A DNA stretch of 21,150 nucleotides, taken from contig DAIDTN010000074.1 in NCBI GenBank assembly GCA_027457185.1, positions 1 to 21,150 of the forward strand, in the 5' to 3' direction. Position numbers and translations under genes: made by a program. Shown here in pieces: positions 1-7,960 of this stretch. Source of the DNA: Burkholderiales bacterium (GTDB lineage: Bacteria; Pseudomonadota; Gammaproteobacteria; Burkholderiales; SG8-39). Under the pieces are notes generated by a model that was given only the letters and a program-made list of their open reading frames with translations, had not been told where the DNA came from and did no database searches. How positions within the stretch are numbered: position 1 is the first letter of the stretch; each line of letters opens with the position of its first letter.

Positions 1-217
1 TCTTCGGCATCAGCTCGGGATCGCATTCCGTATTCGCCATGGCGGGCGTCCAGTAGCCGGTGCGCCAGCACAACCCAGTCGAATTCTTGACCACGATATT
101 GCCGGAAACCGGGGCCGTGAGGTAGCCCTCGTTTTGAGCCATGACGCTAGTCGCGCCCATGCCGAGCGCGAGCGCGGCGGAAAGGACTAACGCGATGTGT
201 TTTGCTGTGTTTTTCAT
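1..217 (-). CDS. OmpA-family outer membrane protein, N-terminal part (runs off the left edge)
   Basis: The first 72 codons of a - strand gene are present, and the rest lies beyond the window. It begins MKNTAKHIALVLSAALALGM, a classic Sec signal peptide with two early lysines and a hydrophobic core. Likely signal peptidase cleavage follows VMA, near residue 26. The mature part contains KNSTGLCWRTGYWTP followed by ECDPEL, a sequence typical of the short N-terminal segment of betaproteobacterial OmpA/peptidoglycan-anchoring porins; the OmpA C-terminal domain itself is not in view. The ATG at 217 is preceded by a GGGAAAA stretch that can serve as a weak ribosome binding site. The gene lies downstream of, and on the same strand as, the amidohydrolase at 284-1609, with a 66-base gap. 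The expected role is an outer-membrane structural protein anchoring the envelope to peptidoglycan. The family is fairly certain; the exact function of this paralogue is not. Confidence 0.75.
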   Translation of the reverse strand, partial: MKNTAKHIALVLSAALALGMGATSVMAQNEGYLTAPVSGNIVVKNSTGLCWRTGYWTPAMANTECDPELMPK

Positions 218-283
218 GTTTTCCCATCGATAAAGTTCGATCGTGATCGTCTTCCCCCGTTGAAACACCGTTGCAGACTTCGC

Positions 284-1609
284 TTAAGCCATTGTTTCCA
301 TTGACAGCCTATTTTGCCACAAAACGGCCAGCTTTTCCAGATAATTTTTTGGCCGGTTTTTCAACTCCCGGTCTTCGACCAGCAGGCGCCCAGCCACCCA
401 TACGTGGCTCACGTTTTCGCGGCCGGCGGCATAGACGAGATGCGAAATCGGATCATAGCAGGGCAGCATGTCGGGCGCGGTGAACTCGACTGCGGTCAGG
501 TCGGCAAATTTGCCGCGCTCGATCGACCCGATCACATGGTCAAGGCGCAGCGCACGCGCGCCATCGAGCGTCGCCATGGCGAGCGCCCGGCGGGCGGGAA
601 GCGCACTCGCGTCGCCGCTGACCGCTTTAGCGAGCAGTGCCGCCTGGCGCATTTCCTGGAACAGGTCGAGGCGGTTATTGCTGGCCGATCCGTCCGTTCC
701 CAGGCCGATGTTGACGCCCTCCGCCAGCATGCGCGCCACCGGCGCAAAGCCGTTGGCGAACTTGAGATTGGAGGAAGGGCAATGCGCGACCGAACTGCCG
801 TTTTGCACCAGCAGCGCGATCTCGTCCGGCGTCACGTGTATCGCATGCACCGCGATCAGATTGGGGCCGACCAGGCCGAGGCGGCGCAGGCGCTCCAGCG
901 GCCGCACCCCGTGCTGCGCGATGCTCTGCCCGATCTCGTCCAGGGTTTCGTGCACATGCATGTGCACCGGCAGATCGAGTTCCTCCGCGAGGGTGATCAG
1001 GCGCGAAAAAGTCTTGTCGCTGACGGTATAGGGAGCGTGCGGCGCCATGCAGAACGAAAGCAGTTGCTGCTCGCGCAGCCCATCGCGCAGGGCCAGGCCC
1101 TTGGCCACGTAGTCATCGGCGTCGGCGGCATAGGCGCTGGGAAAATCGATGACGATCAGGCCCAGCGCGGCGCGCATGCCCATCTCGAGCGCGGCCCGCG
1201 CGGCTTCGCCGGGGAAGAAATACATTTCGTTGAAACAGGTGATGCCCGCGCGCAGCATTTCGGCGCAGGCGAGCAGGGTGCCGTCGTAGACGAACTGCGG
1301 CGAGACATGCCTGGCCTCGGCCGGCCAGATGCGATCCTGCAGCCAGCGCATCAGCGCGATGTCGTCGGCGTATCCGCGCATCAGCGCCATCGACGCATGG
1401 GCATGCAGATTGACCAGTCCCGGAATGAGCGCGTGCCGGGGCAGCGCTGCGCGCCAGGCCGCGTGGTAGGCAGCCTGCGCCTGCGCCGCCGGCAGCACGT
1501 CGACAATGCGCCCATCGCGCACGGCGACGCAGTGGTGTTCAAGCACGCGCCCGGGCGGATTGACCGGGATGACCCAGCGCGCGTCTATCAACAGGTCTAT
1601 AGCTTCCAC
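284..1609 (-). CDS. mtaD: Amidohydrolase, MTA/SAH deaminase family (TRZ/ATZ-type hydrolase)
   Basis: This is a metal-dependent amidohydrolase of about 441 residues. It has the metal-binding HAH pair in NLHAHASMALMRG near residue 70, a mid-protein HMHVHET metal/substrate histidine cluster, HAIHVTPDE, and the late GLGTDGSASNN segment carrying the catalytic aspartate. This set matches the subfamily that deaminates 5'-methylthioadenosine and S-adenosylhomocysteine, which belongs to SAM by-product recycling in the cytoplasm. Related deaminases (chlorohydrolase, guanine deaminase) share the fold, so the substrate is inferred. I chose the GTG at 1609 because AGGG sits 7 bases upstream and the protein then starts directly at the conserved EAIDLLIDARW. 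A TTG at 1624 would add five residues but lacks a ribosome binding site. The gene is divergent from gyrA and upstream of the OmpA-type gene. Confidence 0.8.
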   Translation of the reverse strand: MEAIDLLIDARWVIPVNPPGRVLEHHCVAVRDGRIVDVLPAAQAQAAYHAAWRAALPRHALIPGLVNLHAHASMALMRGYADDIALMRWLQDRIWPAEARHVSPQFVYDGTLLACAEMLRAGITCFNEMYFFPGEAARAALEMGMRAALGLIVIDFPSAYAADADDYVAKGLALRDGLREQQLLSFCMAPHAPYTVSDKTFSRLITLAEELDLPVHMHVHETLDEIGQSIAQHGVRPLERLRRLGLVGPNLIAVHAIHVTPDEIALLVQNGSSVAHCPSSNLKFANGFAPVARMLAEGVNIGLGTDGSASNNRLDLFQEMRQAALLAKAVSGDASALPARRALAMATLDGARALRLDHVIGSIERGKFADLTAVEFTAPDMLPCYDPISHLVYAAGRENVSHVWVAGRLLVEDRELKNRPKNYLEKLAVLWQNRLSMETMA

Positions 1610-1751
1610 ATTCGTGCCCTGCAATTCATCGGCGTTTCCACGCGGTGGTTCGCCCGCAGGATACAGCAGAACAGTGAGCCGAAGTCAAGCAGCTGACCCG
1701 TCGCTGGCCGCAAATCCGGCCGTTTTTAGGTGGCGAGAAAACGCTTGTACG

Positions 1752-1760
1752 TGCTAAACT
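1752..1760 (+). promoter_or_regulatory. Extended -10 promoter candidate for gyrA
   Basis: TGCTAAACT fits an extended -10 element (TG, one base, then TAAACT at 1755-1760). No good -35 box lies 16-18 bases upstream, which is tolerable for extended -10 promoters. The predicted start near 1767 lies directly before a T-run and hairpin. This is a prediction from sequence only. Confidence 0.4.
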
Positions 1761-1775
1761 TCAATGCTTTTTTTT

Positions 1776-1799
1776 GCCGCGATTTGCGGCGCTTTTTTT
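1776..1799 (+). terminator. Terminator-like hairpin in the gyrA leader
   Basis: GCCGC (1776-1780) pairs with GCGGC (1786-1790) around a GATTT loop and is followed by GC and seven T residues, which is the form of a short rho-independent terminator on the + strand. Eight T residues also precede the stem (1768-1775). No + strand gene lies upstream, so it would act either on antisense transcription from the left or as an early attenuator of gyrA. Confidence 0.4.
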
Positions 1800-1831
1800 G
1801 GGGCTGTAACGAAAAGAGGTTGCCCCTTTTT
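1800..1831 (+). terminator. Second terminator-like hairpin in the gyrA leader
   Basis: GGGGC (1800-1804) is complementary to GCCCC (1822-1826) and is followed by five T residues (1827-1831). The loop is 17 bases, so this is weaker than a standard terminator. It directly follows the first hairpin, giving a tandem arrangement. Confidence 0.3.
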
Positions 1832-1864
1832 GAGACGACCCGATTTGGTTGCAGACCCCCGGGG

Positions 1865-1889
1865 CGCCTAACAGAATTACCGTTAGGCG
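1865..1889 (+). repeat. 8-bp inverted repeat (stem-loop) in the gyrA leader
   Basis: CGCCTAAC (1865-1872) and GTTAGGCG (1882-1889) are perfect complements around a 9-base loop. No T-run follows, so it is not an intrinsic terminator. It may be an RNA structure or a DNA-binding palindrome. Confidence 0.6.
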
Positions 1890-1905
1890 ACTGACTTAGT
1901 GGAGC

Positions 1906-1927
1906 ACGAGGGGACGAGTCCCCTCGT
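1906..1927 (+). repeat. 9-bp inverted repeat with tetraloop just upstream of gyrA
   Basis: ACGAGGGGA (1906-1914) and TCCCCTCGT (1919-1927) pair perfectly around a CGAG loop. The stem ends 32 bases before the gyrA ATG. It contains the anti-Shine-Dalgarno-like GAGGGGA but is too far from the ATG to be the ribosome binding site itself. A regulatory role is inferred. Confidence 0.6.
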
Positions 1928-1959
1928 ATTGTTAGACACACTTAGAAGATTCGCTGGTC

Positions 1960-4545
1960 ATGGAACAGTTCGCCAAAGAAACCCTGCCGGTCAGCCTGGA
2001 AGAGGAAATGCGGCGCTCCTATCTCGATTACGCCATGAGCGTGATCGTGGGGCGGGCCCTGCCGGACGTGCGCGACGGCTTGAAGCCGGTGCACCGGCGC
2101 GTGCTGTTTGCGATGCACGAGTCAAACAACGTGTGGAACCGGCCGTACGTGAAATGCGCGCGCATCGTCGGCGAGGTGCTGGGCAAGTACCACCCGCACG
2201 GCGATTCGGCCACCTACGAGGCGCTGGTGCGCATGGCGCAGGGCTTTTCCATGCGTTACACGCTCATCGACGGCCAGGGCAACTTCGGCTCGATTGACGG
2301 CGATTCGGCCGCGGCCTATCGCTACACCGAGTGCCGGTTGGAGCGCATTTCCTCGGAGTTGCTGGCCGATATCGACAAGGAAACCGTCGATTTCGTCCCC
2401 AACTACGACGGCAAGGAAATGGAGCCGACGGCGCTGCCGACGCGCATACCCAATTTGCTGATCAACGGTTCGTCGGGTATCGCAGTCGGCATGGCGACCA
2501 ATATCCCGCCGCACAATCTGGGCGAGGTGGTCGATGCGGGGCTGGCTCTGCTGGCGAATCCGAACATCAGCATCGACGATCTGATCGAAATCATCCCGGC
2601 GCCGGATTTTCCCACGGCCGGCATCATTTACGGCGTCGCCGGGGTGCACCAGGGCTACCGCACCGGGCGCGGCCGCGTCATCATGCGAGCGCGCACCCAT
2701 TTCGAGGACATGGAGAAGGGCAATCGCCAGGCCATCATCGTCGACGAGCTGCCCTACCAGGTCAACAAGAAGAGCCTGCTCGAGCGCATCGCCGAGCTGG
2801 TGAACGAGAAGAAAATCGAGGGCATCAGCGAAATCCGCGACGAGTCGGACAAATCGGGCATGCGCATGGTGTTCGAACTGAAGCGCGGTGAGCTGCCCGA
2901 AGTAGTGCTCAACAATCTGTACAAGCAGACCCAGCTGCAGGATACCTTCGGCATCAATATGGTGGCGCTGGTCGACGGCCAGCCGCGCCTGCTGAACCTG
3001 AAGCAGATGCTCGATGCCTTCCTCGCGCACCGGCGCGAGGTGGTGACGCGGCGCACCGTGTTCGAGTTACGCAAGGCGCGCGAACGCGGCCATATCCTCG
3101 AAGGCCTGGCGGTGGCGCTGTCCAACGTCGACGAGATCATCGCCCTGATCAAACAGTCGCAGACGCCGCCCGAAGCCAAGCTGGCGCTGATGGCCAAGGC
3201 CTGGCCTTCGCCGCTGGTGGCGGAGATGCTCGCGCGCGCCGCGGCCGATGCTTCGCGCCCCGACGGCCTGGCGGAAAATTTCGGCCTGGTCGATGGCGGC
3301 TACCATTTGTCCGACGCCCAGGCGCAGGCGATTCTGGAGATGCGCCTGCAGCGCCTCACCGGCCTGGAGCAGGACAAGATCGTGTCCGAATACAAGGAGG
3401 TGATGCTGCAGATCGCCGACTATCTCGACATCCTGGCCAAGCCTGCGCGCATCACCGCGATCATCGTCGATGAGATGAACGCGATCAAAGAGCAGTACGG
3501 CGATCCAAGGAAGAGCGAGATCGAGCTCAATCCGCAGGACGTCGACGACGAGGACCTGATCACGCCGGCCGACATGGTGGTGACGCTGTCGCACACCGGC
3601 TACATCAAGTCGCAGCCGCTCGCCGACTACAGCGCGCAGCGCCGCGGCGGGCGCGGCCGGCAGGCGACCGCGACCAAGGAAGACGATTTCATCGAGCGCC
3701 TGTTCATCGCCAACACCCATGACTACGTGCTGTGTTTTTCCAGCCGCGGCCGCGTCTACTGGATCAAGGTGTACCAGGTGCCGCAGGGCTCAAGCAACAG
3801 CCGCGGCAAACCCGTGGTCAATATGTTTCCGCTGGAGGAGGGCGAGAAAATCACCGCCATCCTGCCGGTGAAGCAGTTCGACGACGGGCACTTCATTTTC
3901 ATGACGACCGCCCAGGGCACGGTGAAAAAGACGCCGCTCTCGGCGTTTGCCAATCCGCGCGGCAAGGGCATCATCGCGGCCGAACTCGACGGTGGCGATT
4001 TTCTCATCGGCGTCGCCATCACCGACGGCAAATACGACGTCATGCTGTTCTCCGACGCCGGCAAGGCGGTGCGCTTCGAGGAGGACGACGTGCGGCCTAC
4101 CGGACGCGTGACGCGCGGCGTGCGCGGCATGATGCTGGAGGAAGGGCAGCGCGTGATCTCGATGCTGGTGGCCGAGAACGAGAGCCAGACCGTGCTCACC
4201 GCAACCGAAAACGGCTTCGGCAAGCGCACCCCGATTTCCGAGTACACTCGGCATGGCCGCGGCACCAAGGGCATGATCGCGATCCATACCGGTGAGCGCA
4301 ACGGCAAGCTGGTCGGCGCGGTGCTGGTCGAGGAGAAGGACGAGGTGATGCTGGTGTCGAGCGGCGGCGTGGTCATACGCACCAAGGTGGCGCAGATTCG
4401 CGAACAGGGGCGCTCGACCCAAGGCGTGACGCTGATCAACCTCGACGCCGGGACGCGGCTCGCCGGGATCGAAAAGGTGCTGGAGTCGGACGACGACAAC
4501 GGCAACGGCAACGGTGAAGCGAAGGACATTGCCGCGGACAAGTGA
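1960..4545 (+). CDS. gyrA: DNA gyrase subunit A
   Basis: GyrA is the DNA-breaking and -rejoining subunit of the A2B2 gyrase that introduces negative supercoils using ATP hydrolysed by GyrB. The 861-residue length is close to E. coli GyrA. The N-terminus VSLEEEMRRSYLDYAMSVIV is diagnostic. The active-site tyrosine is Tyr122 in YRYTECRL, the same number as in E. coli. The quinolone-binding region reads HPHGDSATYEALVRMAQ, giving Ser83 and Glu87. The GyrA-box QRRGGRG, needed for DNA wrapping, lies at residues 560-566 and is followed by the beta-pinwheel C-terminal repeats. The protein ends in an acidic, Asn/Gly-rich tail, as is usual for the family. The ATG at 1960 has only a weak GAAG-type ribosome binding site. 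The next gene, serC, begins 46 bases downstream. Identification is certain. Confidence 0.98.
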   Translation: MEQFAKETLPVSLEEEMRRSYLDYAMSVIVGRALPDVRDGLKPVHRRVLFAMHESNNVWNRPYVKCARIVGEVLGKYHPHGDSATYEALVRMAQGFSMRYTLIDGQGNFGSIDGDSAAAYRYTECRLERISSELLADIDKETVDFVPNYDGKEMEPTALPTRIPNLLINGSSGIAVGMATNIPPHNLGEVVDAGLALLANPNISIDDLIEIIPAPDFPTAGIIYGVAGVHQGYRTGRGRVIMRARTHFEDMEKGNRQAIIVDELPYQVNKKSLLERIAELVNEKKIEGISEIRDESDKSGMRMVFELKRGELPEVVLNNLYKQTQLQDTFGINMVALVDGQPRLLNLKQMLDAFLAHRREVVTRRTVFELRKARERGHILEGLAVALSNVDEIIALIKQSQTPPEAKLALMAKAWPSPLVAEMLARAAADASRPDGLAENFGLVDGGYHLSDAQAQAILEMRLQRLTGLEQDKIVSEYKEVMLQIADYLDILAKPARITAIIVDEMNAIKEQYGDPRKSEIELNPQDVDDEDLITPADMVVTLSHTGYIKSQPLADYSAQRRGGRGRQATATKEDDFIERLFIANTHDYVLCFSSRGRVYWIKVYQVPQGSSNSRGKPVVNMFPLEEGEKITAILPVKQFDDGHFIFMTTAQGTVKKTPLSAFANPRGKGIIAAELDGGDFLIGVAITDGKYDVMLFSDAGKAVRFEEDDVRPTGRVTRGVRGMMLEEGQRVISMLVAENESQTVLTATENGFGKRTPISEYTRHGRGTKGMIAIHTGERNGKLVGAVLVEEKDEVMLVSSGGVVIRTKVAQIREQGRSTQGVTLINLDAGTRLAGIEKVLESDDDNGNGNGEAKDIAADK

Positions 4546-4591
4546 TGCGCGACGCCACCGCTTGCGCATCAGGTATCGGAGGGAGGTAATC

Positions 4592-5677
4592 GTGGCACGA
4601 GTATTCAATTTCAGCGCGGGTCCGGCGGTGCTGCCGGAGGCAGTGCTGCAGCAGGCCGCGGCGGAGATGCTCGACTGGCACGGCAGCGGCATGTCGGTCA
4701 TGGAAATGAGCCATCGCGGCAAGGAATTCATTTCGATCCATGCCGAGGCAGAAAAAGACCTGCGCGAACTGCTGGCGGTGCCGCCGAATTACAAGGTGCT
4801 GTTCCTGCAGGGCGGGGCGATCGCCGAAAACGCCATCGTGCCGATGAATCTGCTGCGCGGCCGCAGCGTGGCCGACTACGTCAACACCGGCGAATGGTCG
4901 AAAAAGTCGATCAAGGAAGCGAAAAAATACTGCAGCGTGAATGTCGCCGCCTCGAGCGAGGACAAGAACTTCACTTATATCCCGCCGCAGCCAAGCTGGA
5001 AGTTATCCAGGGACGCGGGCTACGTCCACATCTGCTCCAACGAGACCATAGGCGGCCTGGAATACCACTGGGTGCCCGATACCGGCGCGGTGCCGCTGGT
5101 GGCCGACATGTCCTCGCATATCCTGTCGCGTCCGGTGGACGTGGCGAAATACGGATTGATCTACGGTGGGGCGCAGAAGAACATCGGGCCGGCGGGACTG
5201 ACGCTGGTGATCGTGCGCGACGACCTGATCGGCCAGGCGGCGGCGTTCACGCCCTCGGCGTTCGACTACAAGCTGCAGGCCGAGGCCGATTCGATGTACA
5301 ACACGCCGGCGACCTATGCGATCTATATCGCCGGGCTGGTGTTCAAGTGGCTGAAAGCACAGGGCGGCGTTGCCGAGATCGAACGGCGCAATATCGCCAA
5401 GGCGAAGCTGCTGTACGGCTATCTCGACCAGAGCAAATTCTTCGTCAGCCCGGTCGAACCGCGCGACCGCTCGCGCATGAACGTGCCGTTCAAGCTCAGG
5501 AACGAAGCGCTGGACGAGGAGTTCCTCAAGGGGGCGAAGGCGGCGGGCATGGTGCAGCTGAAGGGCCACCGCTCGGTCGGCGGCATGCGCGCCTCGATCT
5601 ACAATGCCATGCCGATCGAAGGGGTCGAGCGGCTGGTCGCGTACATGCGCGAGTTCGAGGGCAAGCATGGAAAATGA
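4592..5677 (+). CDS. serC: Phosphoserine aminotransferase
   Basis: SerC transfers the amino group of glutamate to 3-phosphohydroxypyruvate in serine synthesis. It also acts on 4-phosphohydroxythreonine in PLP synthesis. The protein has 361 residues, near the usual 360. It starts ARVFNFSAGPAVLPEAVLQQ, has the HRGKEF segment near residue 45, and carries the PLP lysine Lys196 in YGGAQKNIGPAG. The C-terminal GHRSVGGMRASIYNA is characteristic. The reading frame is open further upstream into gyrA, but the GTG at 4592 is chosen because a very strong ribosome binding site, GGAGGGAGGT (4578-4587), lies just before it and the family N-terminus starts there. Its TGA overlaps the ATG of the following dehydrogenase (ATGA), so the two are probably translationally coupled. 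They catalyse successive steps of one pathway. Confidence 0.96.
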   Translation: MARVFNFSAGPAVLPEAVLQQAAAEMLDWHGSGMSVMEMSHRGKEFISIHAEAEKDLRELLAVPPNYKVLFLQGGAIAENAIVPMNLLRGRSVADYVNTGEWSKKSIKEAKKYCSVNVAASSEDKNFTYIPPQPSWKLSRDAGYVHICSNETIGGLEYHWVPDTGAVPLVADMSSHILSRPVDVAKYGLIYGGAQKNIGPAGLTLVIVRDDLIGQAAAFTPSAFDYKLQAEADSMYNTPATYAIYIAGLVFKWLKAQGGVAEIERRNIAKAKLLYGYLDQSKFFVSPVEPRDRSRMNVPFKLRNEALDEEFLKGAKAAGMVQLKGHRSVGGMRASIYNAMPIEGVERLVAYMREFEGKHGK

Positions 5678-6870
5678 GCATGCCTGAGCGCAAGGCCTTC
5701 GAAATCCTGGTGCTGAACAACATTGCCCAGGTCGGGCTGAAGCGCCTGCCGGCCGAGCGCTATCACATCGACAAGGAGGCGGCGCAGCCGGACGCCATCC
5801 TGCTGCGCTCGCAGGATCTGCACGAGATGAAAATCCCCGCATCGGTCAAGGCCATCGGCCGCGCCGGCGCCGGCACCAACAACATTCCGGTGAAGGCGAT
5901 GAGCGAACGCGGCGTGCCGGTGTTCAACGCGCCCGGCGCCAACGCCAACGCGGTAAAGGAACTGGTACTCGCGGGTATGCTGATCGCCGCGCGCAACCTC
6001 GCGCCGGCGCTGGAATTCGTGCGCGCCATCAAAGGCGAGGACGAGGCGCTGGCCAAACGCGTCGAGGAAGGCAAGAAACAGTTCGCCGGCATCGAGCTGC
6101 CGCAGCATACGCTCGGGGTCATCGGCCTGGGCAGGAGCGGCAGCCTCGTCGCCGACGCGGCGATCCACCTCGGCATGAACGTGCTCGGCTACGACCCGGA
6201 GATCACCGTGGACGCGGCCTGGAGCCTGCCGGCGCAGGTGAAGAAAGCGCATTCCATCGACGAGGTGCTGAAGGCGAGCCACTTCGTTACACTGCACGTG
6301 CCGCTGCTGCCGCAAACGCGCAATCTGGTGAACGCGCGGAACCTGGGGCTGGTGCGTCCGGGCACCATCCTGCTCAATTTTTCGCGCGAAGGCATCGTCG
6401 ACAGCGCGGCCGTGGTCGAGGCGCTCGCCGCGCACAAGCTGAAGTATTTCGTGACCGATTTTCCCGACAGCCGGCTGGCCGGCGCGCCCGGCGTGATCGC
6501 GCTGCCGCACCTCGGTGCGTCGACCTGCGAAGCCGAGGACAATTGCGCCGTAATGGTTGCGGACCAGGTGCGCGAATTTCTCGAGCACGGCAACATATCG
6601 AACGCGGTCAATTTTCCGGACATGAGCATGCCGCGCGAGTCGCCTTACCGTGTCGCCATCGCCAACGCCAACGTGCCCAGTATGGTCGCGCAGATTTCCG
6701 CCACCATCGCCAAATCCGGCCTGAACATTCACAACATGCTGAACAAGTCCAAGGGCGAGATCGCCTATACCCTGGTCGACATCGACAGCGCGGCGACGCG
6801 CGATCTGGTGGCGCAACTGGGCAAGATCGGCGGCGTGCTGGCAGTGCGTTACCTGCCGCTACGGGATTGA
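5674..6870 (+). CDS. serA: D-3-phosphoglycerate dehydrogenase, short form with ACT domain
   Basis: This 398-residue D-isomer-specific 2-hydroxyacid dehydrogenase likely oxidises 3-phosphoglycerate to 3-phosphohydroxypyruvate, the SerC substrate. The substrate-binding part contains RAGAGTNNIPV. The Rossmann motif GVIGLGRSGSLVADAAIHLG lies near residues 149-168. The catalytic Arg238 is in FSREG and the catalytic His279 in LPHLGAS. An ACT domain (about 325-398, YRVAIANANVPSMVAQISAT) suggests feedback control by serine. The canonical catalytic Glu between Arg and His is not obvious: the region reads VTDFPDSRL (260-268), so an Asp may substitute, and the Arg-His spacing is about 11 residues shorter than in E. 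coli SerA. This is a known shorter SerA style, so I keep the call but with less certainty for the exact substrate. The start overlaps the serC stop; a second in-frame ATG lies at 5680. Confidence 0.85.
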   Translation: MSMPERKAFEILVLNNIAQVGLKRLPAERYHIDKEAAQPDAILLRSQDLHEMKIPASVKAIGRAGAGTNNIPVKAMSERGVPVFNAPGANANAVKELVLAGMLIAARNLAPALEFVRAIKGEDEALAKRVEEGKKQFAGIELPQHTLGVIGLGRSGSLVADAAIHLGMNVLGYDPEITVDAAWSLPAQVKKAHSIDEVLKASHFVTLHVPLLPQTRNLVNARNLGLVRPGTILLNFSREGIVDSAAVVEALAAHKLKYFVTDFPDSRLAGAPGVIALPHLGASTCEAEDNCAVMVADQVREFLEHGNISNAVNFPDMSMPRESPYRVAIANANVPSMVAQISATIAKSGLNIHNMLNKSKGEIAYTLVDIDSAATRDLVAQLGKIGGVLAVRYLPLRD

Positions 6871-6877
6871 CGACGAA

Positions 6878-7945
6878 ATGAGCAAGGATCTTGCCAAGCT
6901 GCGCGCGCAAATCGATGCGCTCGACCAGCGCCTGATCGAGACGCTGAACGCGCGCGCGCGGGTGGCGCATGCGGTAGGCAAACTCAAGCAGGGCAACCAG
7001 GTATACCGGCCGGAGCGCGAAGCCCAGGTGCTGCGCCGGATACTCGAAATGAACCCCGGACCGCTGGGCAAGGAAGCGCTCGCCCGGGTGTATGCGGAAA
7101 TCATTTCCGCCTGCCGCGCGCTGGAGCAGCCGCTGGCGGTGTCCTATCTCGGCCCCGCCGGCACCTTCAGCGAAATGGCCGTGCAAAAGCTGTTCGGCGG
7201 CAGCGTGCGCGCGCAGCCCTGCGGGTCGATCGACGAGGTATTCCGCCAGGCCGAGACCGGCGGCGCCAATTACGGCGTGGTGCCGGTGGAGAATTCGAGC
7301 GAAGGCGCGATCGACCGGACGCACGACCTCTTGCTCAGCACGCCACTCAAGATCTGCGCCGAGACGGTGCTGCGCGTGCGCCAGAACCTGATGTCGAAAT
7401 CGGGTGTGCTGAAAAAAGTCGCACGCGTTTATTCCCACCCGCAGTCGCTGGCGCAATGCAACCAATGGCTGAGCCGCAAGCTGCCCGACGCCGAACGCAT
7501 TCCCGTGGCGAGCAATTCCGAGGCGGCGCGCCTGGCCGCAAAAGACGCGGCGGCGGCGGCGATCGCCGGCGATATCGCCGTGCAGCGCCACGGCCTCACG
7601 CTGGTGGCGAGGAATATCGAAGACGATCCGAACAACACCACGCGTTTTCTGGTACTGGGCGATCACGATGCCGCGCCCTCGGGCAAGGACCTGACTTCGA
7701 TCGTCATGTCCGCGCCCAACCGGCCCGGCGCGGTGCACGCGTTGTTGACGCCGATCGCCAGGCACGGCGTGAGCATGAGCCGGCTGGAATCGCGCCCGGC
7801 GCGCACCGGGCGCTGGGAATACATGTTCTACGTCGATGTGCAGGGGCATCGCCAAGATCCCAAGGTGGCGAAAGCGCTGGCCGAACTGGAAAAGCTCGCA
7901 CCGTTCCTGAAAATTCTCGGTTCCTATCCTGCCGCGGTGCTGTAG
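6878..7945 (+). CDS. pheA: Bifunctional chorismate mutase / prephenate dehydratase (P-protein)
   Basis: The P-protein converts chorismate to prephenate and then to phenylpyruvate for phenylalanine synthesis. There are 355 residues in three domains. An AroQ-type chorismate mutase covers about 1-85 (LRAQIDALDQRLIETLNARA). Prephenate dehydratase covers about 88-265 (YLGPAGTFSEMA, PVENSSEGAIDRTHDLL, and the TRF motif with Thr255-Arg256-Phe257). The ACT regulatory domain follows, with NRPGAVHALL and ESRP at 304-307, the elements tied to phenylalanine feedback binding. The ATG at 6878 lies 7 bases after the preceding stop with only a weak ribosome binding site, consistent with coupling to the upstream gene. 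All motifs are intact. Confidence 0.96.
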   Translation: MSKDLAKLRAQIDALDQRLIETLNARARVAHAVGKLKQGNQVYRPEREAQVLRRILEMNPGPLGKEALARVYAEIISACRALEQPLAVSYLGPAGTFSEMAVQKLFGGSVRAQPCGSIDEVFRQAETGGANYGVVPVENSSEGAIDRTHDLLLSTPLKICAETVLRVRQNLMSKSGVLKKVARVYSHPQSLAQCNQWLSRKLPDAERIPVASNSEAARLAAKDAAAAAIAGDIAVQRHGLTLVARNIEDDPNNTTRFLVLGDHDAAPSGKDLTSIVMSAPNRPGAVHALLTPIARHGVSMSRLESRPARTGRWEYMFYVDVQGHRQDPKVAKALAELEKLAPFLKILGSYPAAVL

Positions 7946-7960
7946 GCCGCTGCCAAGCAC

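Larger units (their letters stand above)
1610..1959. other. Divergent intergenic region with structured gyrA leader
   Basis: This 350-base region separates the - strand amidohydrolase from gyrA, and I see no gene in it. The part next to the amidohydrolase (1610-1740) shows nothing clear. From 1752 on, the + strand holds an extended -10 candidate, a GC hairpin flanked by T-runs, a second GGGGC/GCCCC hairpin with a T-run, an 8-bp stem-loop (1865-1889) and a 9-bp stem-loop (1906-1927). Gene arrangement is divergent, so any transcript starting near 1767 would carry these structures in a leader of roughly 190 bases ahead of gyrA. Confidence 0.6.

Noticed and set aside
2206..2222. Quinolone-resistance change in GyrA at position 87 (Glu instead of Asp)
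   Set aside because: Glu at this position is the natural residue in several bacteria and Ser83 is intact, so this is probably lineage variation.
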